Positions 1 to 6,220 of a stretch of 64,000 bases of DNA are shown here, piece after piece. Below the pieces are notes generated by a model. The model searched no databases. It was not told the origin of the DNA and was given only the letters and a program-made list of their open reading frames with translations. Position 1 is the first letter of the stretch; every line of letters starts with the position of its first letter. Source of the DNA: Clostridium sporogenes (GTDB lineage: Bacteria; Bacillota; Clostridia; Clostridiales; Clostridiaceae); NCBI RefSeq assembly GCF_001020205.1, contig NZ_CP011663.1, positions 3,844,001 through 3,908,000 of the forward strand, read 5' to 3'. The position numbers were made by a program, and so were the translations under genes.

Positions 1-87
1 TTCAAACTTTTTTATATTATTTTGTAATACTAACATAAAATCATTAATTTTATTTTCACTTTTTAAGTTTACATATGGTCTTATCAT
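1..87 (-). CDS. N-terminal fragment of an unrecognised protein, cut by the window edge
   Basis: An open frame runs from an ATG at 85-87 to the window edge and gives 29 residues starting MIRPYVNLKSENKIN. A good Shine-Dalgarno (AGGAGAT on the minus strand, about 94-101) lies at normal spacing. I do not recognise the protein from so short a stretch. It sits downstream of a structured leader with its own promoter (387-415) and intrinsic terminator (162-185), so its expression is probably controlled by attenuation. The rest of the gene lies outside the window. Confidence 0.55.
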   Translation of the reverse strand, partial: MIRPYVNLKSENKINDFMLVLQNNIKKFE

Positions 88-161
88 AAAAATATCTCCT
101 TTTCAATTAATTTACTTATATAAAATATAAATGTAACAGTATAAATTTTAATAAAATAAAA

Positions 162-185
162 AGTCGTAGATTTTACTCTACGACT
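162..185 (-). terminator. Intrinsic terminator of the leader before the left-edge gene
   Basis: A perfect 9-bp stem (AGTCGTAGA at 162-170, TCTACGACT at 177-185) with a 6-nt loop is followed on the minus strand by TTTTTATTTTATT. The loop-side sequence AGAGTAAAA (minus) can pair instead with TTTTACTCT about 40 nt upstream (plus 217-226), which gives a ready antiterminator. Confidence 0.75.
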
Positions 186-380
186 TCTATCACAAAAAAG
201 ATAGCTCAATTGCCCCGAGAGTAAAAATAAAATCATATACTAATAAAATGGTTCACCAAATAAACTGTTACACCAACAGTTCTACCACTTTATTCTAATA
301 AATGATTCTATCTTACTTCTCCGTGCCAAATTATGCTTTTTGATTACATAGCGCTAATTTGACCGAATGGCACTCCACCT
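186..380 (-). promoter_or_regulatory. Structured 5' leader, candidate riboswitch or attenuator of unknown class
   Basis: Read on the minus strand, the transcript would begin near 380 and fold into nested stems. A stem joins GTGCC near 370-374 to GGCAC near 318-322. A long imperfect stem pairs GAGAAGTAA..AATCAT with ATGATT..TTACTCTC. Inside it sits a hairpin AACTGTT/AACAGTT (263-269 with 275-281). A short GATAG/CTATC stem precedes the terminator. The 3' strand of the long stem is also the predicted antiterminator, as in a ligand-controlled switch. I could not match it to TPP, FMN, cobalamin, lysine, purine, glycine, SAM or c-di-GMP motifs, and it lacks the T-box TGGNACC core. Confidence 0.4.
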
Positions 381-386
381 TTCAAA

Positions 387-415
387 ATTATACTGTTACA
401 CATAAAAATTGTACA
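387..415 (-). promoter_or_regulatory. Promoter of the structured leader
   Basis: On the minus strand TGTACA (410-415) and a perfect TATAAT (387-392) are separated by 17 nt, giving a start near position 380. This is a good housekeeping sigma-A type match. The -10 box lies inside the right copy of the 17-bp inverted repeat. Confidence 0.5.
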
Positions 416-490
416 CCTAATTCAAATACTTGTAAATAGTGTCTCTTAATCTTCAAGTTATATTTTTTCCATTTCTACATATAATATTAA

Positions 491-546
491 TGTTAAGAGG
501 TTTTTCTTTCGATATGGTATAAAAATTTAGCTAATACCTCTTAACA
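491..546. repeat. 11-bp inverted repeat, candidate origin or operator
   Basis: TGTTAAGAGGT (491-501) and ACCTCTTAACA (536-546) are perfect inverted repeats around a 34-nt AT-rich centre. Immediately to the right are three copies of AGGGTTA (560-566, 575-581, 592-598) and a small palindrome ACTTATTTATAAGT (602-615). The stretch 416-659 has no credible gene. Clustered inverted and direct repeats in a Rep-encoding element suggest a replication origin or end region, but nothing identifies it further. Confidence 0.4.
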
Positions 547-659
547 TCACAATAAAAAAGGGTTAATCCTATTTAGGGTTAATAATATAAAAGGGTTAGG
601 TACTTATTTATAAGTATTTTTATCAAAAGGTAGAGATAGAAATTCTATCTTTAAGAATG

Positions 660-681
660 AAAGGTAGCTGTCGCTACCTTT
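660..681. terminator. Bidirectional intrinsic terminator
   Basis: AAAGGTAGC (660-668) and GCTACCTTT (673-681) form a perfect 9-bp stem with a TGTC loop. It is followed by TTTATTTATTT on the plus strand and a weaker T-rich tract on the minus strand. It lies just downstream of the minus-strand gene ending at 697. A second palindrome, AGATAGAA/TTCTATCT, is at 634-650. Confidence 0.6.
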
Positions 682-696
682 TATTTATTTCATTTA

Positions 697-1233
697 TTAT
701 AATGAATAGCTAATTAAGCTTATGGTCATTTTACTAAAGTCTATCTCACTTAAATTATTTGCTTTGAGTAATTCAATCAAATAGTTATCATCACGAAGTT
801 CTTTAGTAACTGGATTTATTACCCTTCTATTTAATTCATGCTGTAAATTGTTCTTTGTTGTTTCATTAGATACTGCCACCTTAAAAAACAATTTTATCTC
901 ACAATTAAAAATCCTACGAAGCACATTGTAACAAATGCTATAATTCAACGCTATATTATAAGCACTTTGATTGTTAGTTGAATTCAAATAATATGCTGAT
1001 ATTTTTAAACAGTTATCCTTGATAGAATACCTTAATTCAGCGATATATATATTTTTTCTAACTAAAGTAGCTATTGTGCTATTATATAAGGAATCTTCCT
1101 TGCTTCTTTTGTTTGTTTTTAATTTCTCAACCTCCACTCCTTTTAAATTTTTTAATCGTGTCTCCCTTTCACTCACTAATATATTCAAATCATATGCAAA
1201 TTCTTGGGTATCAATATAATCTTTTAATCCCAT
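697..1233 (-). CDS. Hypothetical protein, probable C-terminal part of a split gene
   Basis: 178 residues with no family that I recognise; the region is rich in Asn, Lys and Leu and has no signal peptide or membrane segment. There is no proper Shine-Dalgarno for the ATG at 1233. The frame stays open and protein-like above it (NHIDDYYKRIG) to a TAA at 1267-1269. Beyond that stop the same frame continues as RNLIIDFDGLLKFLEDINC back to a run of eight A (minus strand; plus 1341-1348), where it meets the frame of the next gene upstream. So this looks like the rear part of a roughly 340-residue protein broken by one frameshift and one nonsense change. No function is inferred. Confidence 0.5.
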   Translation of the reverse strand: MGLKDYIDTQEFAYDLNILVSERETRLKNLKGVEVEKLKTNKRSKEDSLYNSTIATLVRKNIYIAELRYSIKDNCLKISAYYLNSTNNQSAYNIALNYSICYNVLRRIFNCEIKLFFKVAVSNETTKNNLQHELNRRVINPVTKELRDDNYLIELLKANNLSEIDFSKMTISLISYSL

Positions 1234-1318
1234 TCCTATACGCTTATAATAATCATCAATATGATTTTAAGAATATAGGATATTACAATTTATATCTTCT
1301 AAGAATTTCAACAAACCA

Positions 1319-1732
1319 TCAAAATCTATAATTAAATTTCTTTTTTTTCATTGAGGGAATAATTGATGTTAATATAAATTTTGTTTTAAATATATTATCA
1401 TAGTATTTTTTATTACTATTAACTTTTGATACCGCTGAAACAGCTTTGGAGCTATTTGCGTTTGCTAAATATCTAATTGCATATTTTTTGAAAATTATAA
1501 ATTTATTATTTGTATTACTGAACTTTATTTTCTTAATTATCTCCCCATTTTCAAGTTCTAATAATGCTCTTACTATTTTAAATTTATCTTTTTCTATATT
1601 CAATTCTAACGCTAATTCAACAAAATGTTGCTGTAACATTATCTTATTCCCAACCTTATCAATTACCCTTAAATATATATCATATTTTTCGCATAATTCT
1701 TGCTTTTTATCATTTGTAATCATTTTTCTCAT
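1319..1732 (-). CDS. Hypothetical protein, probable N-terminal part of a split gene
   Basis: 137 residues, starting at the ATG that overlaps the stop of the preceding gene (ATGA, 1729-1732), so it is translationally coupled to the replication-relaxation-like protein. The first 90 residues look like a small alpha-helical, possibly winged-helix domain (LALELNIEKDKFKIVRALLE). The last residues, MKKKKFNYRF, are read through an A8 tract. A one-base shift there opens the frame that leads toward the gene at 697-1233. I infer that the two were once one gene. No family is recognised. Confidence 0.5.
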   Translation of the reverse strand: MRKMITNDKKQELCEKYDIYLRVIDKVGNKIMLQQHFVELALELNIEKDKFKIVRALLELENGEIIKKIKFSNTNNKFIIFKKYAIRYLANANSSKAVSAVSKVNSNKKYYDNIFKTKFILTSIIPSMKKKKFNYRF

Positions 1733-2319
1733 ACCCTTACTGTTTCATATTTTACATTCATAATTTCTATATAATTTTCTTTAGCAAGAATTTCATCTTG
1801 TGGATATGAGTTTGTAATAACTTCATAGCAGACTTCAATTCCATTCTCAATTTCATAACTTGCGTCTGGAATACTGATTTGTCTTTCTTCTAACATATTA
1901 TTTAATTCCTCATACCTACTATAATCTTCATGCTTTATTTCTTCTAATCTTTCTATAAACTCATGCCTTAACTCTGTTTCAGTTTTCCATGTTTCTTTTT
2001 GTTCTTGTGAAATACTAAAATATTTGTTAGCTATTCCAATGTCATGTCTTATACTTTGAGCTATATAGTGGCTCTTAACGCCCCATTCATTTTCTAATAA
2101 TTTTCGTCCCTCATTTGTTAGCTTGTACCCAATTAATTGTTCTCCATTATTCTTATTAAACACTTCTTTTTTTACATATCCATCATATACATAATGTTTA
2201 ATTCTTGTATCAGCAACATAGTTTTTTAATTGTTCATTTGTACAATAACCACATTTTGATAATGAAGTAAATGCTAATCTATCTCTGTTAAACAATTCAG
2301 TTATATATGCCCTATTCAT
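1729..2319 (-). CDS. Replication-relaxation-like winged-helix protein
   Basis: 196 residues with a good Shine-Dalgarno (AAGGAGAAAA) before the ATG at 2319. The N-terminal 80 residues resemble a winged-helix domain: CGYCTNEQLKNY helix-turn-helix, then a wing and YKLTNEGRKLLE. The C-terminal part has IPDASYEIENG followed by a strand EVCYEVIT and an ENYIEIM segment. This is the layout of the replication-relaxation (PF13814-like) family found on plasmids and integrative elements, where the second half resembles a nuclease fold. Members usually sit with Rep and relaxase genes, as here. The next gene overlaps it by 4 nt. The family call is moderately secure; the activity is unknown. Confidence 0.55.
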   Translation of the reverse strand: MNRAYITELFNRDRLAFTSLSKCGYCTNEQLKNYVADTRIKHYVYDGYVKKEVFNKNNGEQLIGYKLTNEGRKLLENEWGVKSHYIAQSIRHDIGIANKYFSISQEQKETWKTETELRHEFIERLEEIKHEDYSRYEELNNMLEERQISIPDASYEIENGIEVCYEVITNSYPQDEILAKENYIEIMNVKYETVRV

Positions 2320-2375
2320 TTTTCTCCTTATATTAATTGCAATGTATTAAATAAAATAATGTACATTGTATTATC

Positions 2376-2580
2376 CACTGGGAACTTTAGCTCCTTGCTC
2401 GATTAGGATCAATATTCCCCCAAGGGGACGAAGAGCAGAACGAAAGAAATTCGAGTGTTGTCGAAGCAACCGTCCCAAAGGGCGATTTCTAAGTGCAAGA
2501 ATACTCCACAATCGACTTTAGAGAGTGAGTGGGAAGTATTCTCTGCGATGAGGTCTCCCGTCCCGTAAGTATCATTCCCA
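2376..2580. other. GC-rich structured block, candidate replication origin, oriT or RNA
   Basis: This stretch between the rep gene and the replication-relaxation gene is about 47% GC by hand count of 2401-2580, against roughly 28% around it. It folds well: GGGACG (2425-2430) pairs with CGTCCC (2471-2476), enclosing GTTG/CAAC (2457-2460 with 2467-2470); GAATACT plus CCAC (2499-2509) pairs with GTGG..AGTATTC (2529-2541). No convincing reading frame covers it. Its place beside rep and the strand-specific hairpins fit a single- or double-strand origin or a transfer origin; a structured RNA is the alternative. The rest of 2320-2705 is AT-rich with nothing else visible but the rep terminator. Confidence 0.45.
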
Positions 2581-2676
2581 ATCAAATAAATACTAATATA
2601 ATAGTACATTCTTTATTTTATATTATTGTAGTATGTTCCCACTTTTTTTATAACCTGCTGAAACAAAAAATAGATA

Positions 2677-2699
2677 AATCCAGTGAAAAATACTGGATT
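2677..2699 (-). terminator. Terminator of the rep gene
   Basis: AATCCAGT (2677-2684) and ACTGGATT (2692-2699) form a perfect 8-bp stem 7 nt past the rep stop. On the minus strand it is followed by a T-rich tract. Confidence 0.6.
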
Positions 2700-2705
2700 A
2701 AATAG

Positions 2706-3668
2706 CTAAATTCCTGAACATTGTAGTTGGAATGGATTTTTAATATATGCAGGAGCTTTCATATTTTTGGGAATCAAAATAGGATTTACACCCAATTCCT
2801 TTAACAGCCTCAAATACTTTAAAAATTTGTACTTACTATATTTTTTATATCCTTTTTTATTAGTTACCTCCATAGCACCTGTTACACCGTATTTAGAAAT
2901 ATCTACAAGTAATTCTCTTATTAGGTTTTTATCGCTTTTTTTTATATCACTTGCTTCTATTATTTTTTCGGCACTGTATATTTTATAATAATCACCATAA
3001 TACAATAACACCCCTAAATTCTCTAACATATATTTTTGATATAATGAATCCTTAAAATAATTCTTTAAGTTCTTCTCAATGTTATGCTGTCTCTTCATAT
3101 AATTTAAGTGCTTATTTTCAAGTACAACTTCAAATCGCAAAATACTTTTTTCATAATCTTCAATAGTTTGTAATTTATCTATTCGTTCAGCCTCCTTATC
3201 ATAACACTTTGATTGGATACTTTTAGAATTAAAATATATGGTAGTGTCATACTCATTATATTTTCGCTTAAATTTGTATTTTTCCGCTGTCTTATTATAT
3301 AGATACATTATTGTTTCTCTATCTGCCTTGGCTTCTACTTTTACATCCAATCTATAATCTAATCGTATTAAAATTAACTCCCTTTTATTATCTTGAAATA
3401 TATCATAAAGATATTGATTTATCTTATCTTGAACCTTTGAATAATCAGCTTCTTTAATATCGGATTTACCTATTAACTTAATGAAATCAATAGTGAAGTA
3501 CATATACCAATTACTATAAATCTTAGTGAATGTGGTCGCTATACCTTTTTCCTTATATACATCATCTATTTTACATGAGATTAGAGATATAAATTCCCAA
3601 TATTTATTTTCAAGAAAATTTATATCCTCATTACTTAATTTTAAATAAAATTTTGCTGTATGTATCAT
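2706..3668 (-). CDS. Phage/plasmid replication initiator, gene II (CRI)-like
   Basis: 320 residues with Shine-Dalgarno AAAGGAGAGA before the ATG at 3668. The middle part carries the pattern seen in replication proteins of filamentous phages and related small plasmids: RLDYRLDV, then TIYFNSKSIQSKCYDKEAER, then ILRFEVVLENKHLNYMKR. These proteins nick the plus strand to start rolling-circle replication. The C-terminal 80 residues are Lys/Tyr-rich and resemble a DNA-binding extension. No phage morphogenesis gene (Zot/gene I) is nearby, so a rolling-circle plasmid or mobilizable element is more likely than a filamentous prophage. The gene appears intact. Confidence 0.55.
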   Translation of the reverse strand: MIHTAKFYLKLSNEDINFLENKYWEFISLISCKIDDVYKEKGIATTFTKIYSNWYMYFTIDFIKLIGKSDIKEADYSKVQDKINQYLYDIFQDNKRELILIRLDYRLDVKVEAKADRETIMYLYNKTAEKYKFKRKYNEYDTTIYFNSKSIQSKCYDKEAERIDKLQTIEDYEKSILRFEVVLENKHLNYMKRQHNIEKNLKNYFKDSLYQKYMLENLGVLLYYGDYYKIYSAEKIIEASDIKKSDKNLIRELLVDISKYGVTGAMEVTNKKGYKKYSKYKFLKYLRLLKELGVNPILIPKNMKAPAYIKNPFQLQCSGI

Positions 3669-3870
3669 AATTATCTCTCCTTTTGTTTCTTATAGGGAAT
3701 TGCATAACCCCTTAATTTTCAATGTTTGAGCTTGTACTTTTAACAATTTTATTTTCCCAAACAGAATATATTTATAGTCCTTCATATCTTCTTATAGATG
3801 TTGTTAATTCATAATAGACAGTACCTATACTTTTTATAATTGGAATACCGTTTAACAATTAACAAAACAA

Positions 3871-3917
3871 AAAAGCACCTACTTTATTGATTTTTAGTCA
3901 ATAAAATAAATGCTTTT
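3871..3917 (-). terminator. Terminator of the XRE repressor gene
   Basis: Nested stem: AAAAGCA (3871-3877) pairs with TGCTTTT (3911-3917), and TTTATTGA (3883-3890) pairs with TCAATAAA (3898-3905). It lies 14 nt after the repressor stop. The rest of 3669-3870 holds no visible gene. Confidence 0.5.
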
Positions 3918-3931
3918 GACAATATACAAAT

Positions 3932-4594
3932 TTAGTAATGTATCTTTTCCAAATACTCTGAAAGCTCTTCCAAATCTAAATCACAATCACCATTTTCATT
4001 AAAGTCATTAATCTTTACCATAAACTCTTCTAAATCGTGACAATAATTTTCTTGGCTTTCATATTCCAAGTAATATTCCAGAAAATATCCATTAACTAAT
4101 CTAATTATTCCCCCAATGGCCTTGCTTAAAATCTCCTTAACTAAGAACACTATATTGCTATCATAAAATCTTATATTAACTACATATTCTACCTCTTCCG
4201 AATAGCATATAACTTTTACTTGTGGCTTTTTTAGCATTTCTGTTATATCCAACAACTTTTTTATTCCATCGTCATATTTTTCTTTATTATTAGCAATATT
4301 AATCATAAGTTCTTCTGCCTGTTTTATAAGTACATAATCTGTCTGTTTTACTAAATTTAATGAACTATTTTCATCAGACTCTTTTAACCCTACTCCAAAA
4401 CAATCCTGTATATCTTCAATTGATATATCTAACGCCTTGGCAATTTTAAATACACTCTCCGCTGATGGAGATTTGGTAGGGTCATTTTCAATCCTACTAA
4501 TATAAGATGAGCTTATATCTGCAACTTCTGCCAATTTTTGCAGTGTCATATTCTTTTTAGTTCTTTTCAATTTAACCAGATTACTAAATTTCAT
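3932..4594 (-). CDS. XRE-family transcriptional regulator
   Basis: 220 residues with AAGGAG before the ATG at 4594. Residues 4-60 are a canonical lambda-Cro/XRE helix-turn-helix: LKRTKKNMTLQKLAEVADIS, then SSYISRIENDPTKSPSAESV and FKIAKALDI. The remaining 150 residues, rich in Asp and Glu, resemble no domain I can name and probably mediate oligomerisation or sensing. It is divergent from the recombinase block. The intergenic region has a promoter in each direction, and an inverted repeat overlaps the rightward one. I infer it represses the recombinase and probably itself. Confidence 0.8.
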   Translation of the reverse strand: MKFSNLVKLKRTKKNMTLQKLAEVADISSSYISRIENDPTKSPSAESVFKIAKALDISIEDIQDCFGVGLKESDENSSLNLVKQTDYVLIKQAEELMINIANNKEKYDDGIKKLLDITEMLKKPQVKVICYSEEVEYVVNIRFYDSNIVFLVKEILSKAIGGIIRLVNGYFLEYYLEYESQENYCHDLEEFMVKINDFNENGDCDLDLEELSEYLEKIHY

Positions 4595-4626
4595 TTAAAA
4601 AACTCCTTTTTAATTCCTATACACAT

Positions 4627-4655
4627 ATAATACCATATATTTTTCCTATGTGCAA
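4627..4655 (-). promoter_or_regulatory. Promoter of the XRE repressor gene
   Basis: On the minus strand TTGCAC (4650-4655) and TATTAT (4627-4632) are 17 nt apart, about 30 nt before the repressor start codon. Confidence 0.45.
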
Positions 4656-4668
4656 ATAAATTTAATTG

Positions 4669-4696
4669 TTGACAATATGAAATATCGTGCTATAAT
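4669..4696 (+). promoter_or_regulatory. Strong rightward promoter with an overlapping candidate XRE operator
   Basis: TTGACA (4669-4674) and TATAAT (4691-4696) are both perfect consensus boxes, separated by 16 nt. Inside lies ACAATAT-GAA-ATATCGT (4672-4688), an inverted repeat with one mismatch. TTGACAATATG (4669-4679) recurs as TTGACGATATG at 4724-4734. These repeats are natural operators for the neighbouring XRE protein, which would block polymerase directly. The assignment is inference. Confidence 0.6.
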
Positions 4697-4733
4697 TTTC
4701 TCATAGTCAAATTTTAAATTATTTTGACGATAT

Positions 4734-4759
4734 GCAATTATTCCCCGGAATAAAATTGC
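4734..4759 (+). other. Hairpin in the recombinase leader
   Basis: GCAATTATTCC (4734-4744) pairs with GGAATAAAATTGC (4747-4759) apart from a 2-nt bulge. It lies between the promoter and the 56-aa ORF. It lacks a T-run, so it may stabilise or gate the leader rather than terminate it. Confidence 0.35.
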
Positions 4760-4816
4760 TACACACCCTAACCCTTCCCATATTCCTATAATAAAAAACT
4801 AATGAGGTGATGTATT

Positions 4817-4987
4817 ATGTTGAAAATCGAAAGAATATTTAGTAATAATAATAGTTTAACCCTTGCCGATATAATGGATTCTCTAATTACAGAATATATC
4901 GAAAATAACTTTGTTGAATACTCTAATTCAAACAAAGCCAATTTAACTACAACATATGAAATAAGTTTAAAAGGAGATGTTGCGTAA
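4817..4987 (+). CDS. Small protein upstream of the recombinase
   Basis: A 56-residue ORF begins at the ATG at 4817 with GAGGTGA 6 nt upstream. It starts MLKIERIFSNNNSLTLADIM and ends LKGDVA. Its TAA shares the final A with the ATG of the recombinase, so the two are translationally coupled. Small ORFs of this kind often precede large serine recombinases in clostridial elements; their function is not known to me. It is acidic, with no membrane segment or Cys cluster. Confidence 0.55.
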   Translation: MLKIERIFSNNNSLTLADIMDSLITEYIENNFVEYSNSNKANLTTTYEISLKGDVA

Positions 4988-5547
4988 TGAAATGTGCAGT
5001 ATACATAAGAGTATCAACTAATAGAGAAGAACAAAAAACTTCTTTAACTAATCAAAAACAGTTATTTGAAAAATATATACAAGATAACGGTTGGGACTTA
5101 TATGACTTTTATGAAGATGTAGAATCTGGAACTAAATCTAAGAGAAAGAACCTTCAAAGACTAATTGAAGACGCTAAGTCAAAAAAGTTTGATGTTATTC
5201 TTGCAAAAGAACTTTCACGTTTGGCTCGTAGTGGTCAACTTTCATATCAAATACGAGATATTGCTGAACATAATAATATTCATATAATAACCTTAGATAA
5301 CGCAATAAACACAATGGAAGGCAATACCAACATGTTTGGTATGTACGCATGGCTATACGAACAAGAATCACAACGTATTAGTATTAGAATGAAGTCAGCA
5401 CTTAAAACTAAAGCTCAGCGAGGTTATTTCAAAGGTTCTTTTGCCCCTTATGGCTATTATATGAAAGATAAAAAGCTGTATATCAGTGAAGATAATACCC
5501 CAAATATAGTAAAAAGGATATTTAAAGATTATTTATCTGGTAATTAA
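4987..5547 (+). CDS. Large serine recombinase, catalytic fragment
   Basis: 186 residues carrying a full resolvase catalytic domain. YIRVSTNREEQ puts the nucleophilic Ser at residue 10; GWDLYDFYEDVESGTKSKR, LAKELSRLARS and the E-helix QESQRISIRMKSALKTKAQRG follow. It then enters the start of the recombinase domain (FAPYGYY..IVKRIFKDYLSGN) and stops at 5545-5547. In intact homologues the frame runs on for another 300 or more residues. The following bases, in another frame, encode the zinc-ribbon and coiled-coil half, so roughly 100 residues of the DNA-binding recombinase domain are deleted. Recombination activity is unlikely. Confidence 0.8.
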   Translation: MKCAVYIRVSTNREEQKTSLTNQKQLFEKYIQDNGWDLYDFYEDVESGTKSKRKNLQRLIEDAKSKKFDVILAKELSRLARSGQLSYQIRDIAEHNNIHIITLDNAINTMEGNTNMFGMYAWLYEQESQRISIRMKSALKTKAQRGYFKGSFAPYGYYMKDKKLYISEDNTPNIVKRIFKDYLSGN

Positions 5548-5548
5548 T

Positions 5549-6220
5549 TCTCGAAAAAAAATTAGACCACAGCAAAACACACACCTTTTTACTAACATTC
5601 TATTTTGTTCTGATTGTGAACACGGTATGCACTTTAAAAAAAATAGAAAAGGATATGTCTGCGGAAGTTTCAATAAACATGGTAAAAAAGCTTGTAGTGA
5701 CCATATTATTAGAGAAGCTGAACTTGCTAATGCTATATTAAGCGATATTAAATTTATGCTATATAATATTAAAAACGAAAAATTTATATCTGAAATAAAT
5801 AAGAAAGTCACTACTCAGAAGAAGAAATTAGAAAAAGAGCTTAAAAATTACTCTAAGGAAATAGAAAAATTAACAAATAAAAAGAGTAAAGCATTAAGCA
5901 AATTTATAAATGATGAAATAACAAAAGAAGATTATGACACATTCAAATTTACAATAGATATTAAAATTAATGAACTTACTAAAAAAGAGGACGAATATAA
6001 ATCTCTTATCGCCGAAAGATTTAACACAACTCTTATAGATGAATTAGACAAGCTAAAAGAAAAGATTATTGATTTGAAAGAACTTACCCCAGAAGTCTTA
6101 AATAGATTTGTTGAACGTATTGAAGTTAAAGCAGATGGAACTCCGAAAATCTTTTATAGATTCTCGGAGTCATCCATTTATTTTTCAGCTTTTTTTAGCA
6201 ACACACAGCACTCCACATGA
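5549..6220 (+). pseudogene. Large serine recombinase, C-terminal remnant
   Basis: Read from about 5549 in the +1 frame relative to the catalytic fragment: SRKKIRPQQNTHLFTNILFCSDC, then a zinc ribbon (CSDC, later YVCGSFNKHGKKACSDH), then a long coiled coil rich in Lys and Glu, then LTPEVLNRFVERIEVKADG. This is the rear half of the recombinase. A local ATG (5627) would not yield an active enzyme. The last residues (FSAFFSNTQHST) are read through the 3' end of rlmD on the opposite strand and across the GCACTCCAC site, as expected where a recombinase gene abuts its attachment site. Confidence 0.7.

Larger units (their letters stand above)
132..400. repeat. 17-bp inverted repeat pair enclosing the structured leader
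   Basis: Positions 132-149 read TGTAACAGTATAAATTTT and 384-400 read AAAATTATACTGTTACA. These are reverse complements except for one extra A. They enclose about 235 bp that hold a terminator and several nested stems. Such an outline would suit a small non-autonomous element (MITE), but I see no convincing target-site duplication directly at the ends, and the right repeat also contains the leader's -10 box. The pairing is certain; its meaning is inference. Confidence 0.5.
370..6216. mobile_element. Decayed integrated element with serine recombinase and rolling-circle-type Rep
   Basis: Between a 9-bp direct repeat GCACTCCAC (370-378 and 6208-6216) lie a replication initiator, a replication-relaxation-like protein, an XRE repressor, a small ORF and a large serine recombinase that abuts rlmD. 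The right repeat lies in the rlmD codons for Val-Glu-Cys. The 3' end of the rumA/rlmD gene is a known target of serine-recombinase ICEs in streptococci. Two genes are broken, so the element is probably immobile. The right boundary is well supported; the left is tentative because that 9-mer also lies at the start of the leader RNA, and the element could extend beyond the window. Confidence 0.45.

Noticed and set aside
186..415. T-box interpretation of the left-end leader
   Set aside because: The TGGNACC antiterminator core and the specifier-loop pattern are missing.
2409..2609. A 66-codon minus-strand reading frame in the GC-rich block
   Set aside because: It has no Shine-Dalgarno and an implausible composition, and it coincides with strong hairpins, which explain the sequence better.
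2706..3668. Filamentous prophage
   Set aside because: The rep protein resembles gene II, but no Zot-type morphogenesis or coat genes are found in the element.
4769..4864. TAACCCTT copies matching the AGGGTTA repeats at 560-598
   Set aside because: One copy is simply Leu-Thr-Leu codons of the 56-aa ORF. Two isolated 8-mers are not enough to claim paired element ends.
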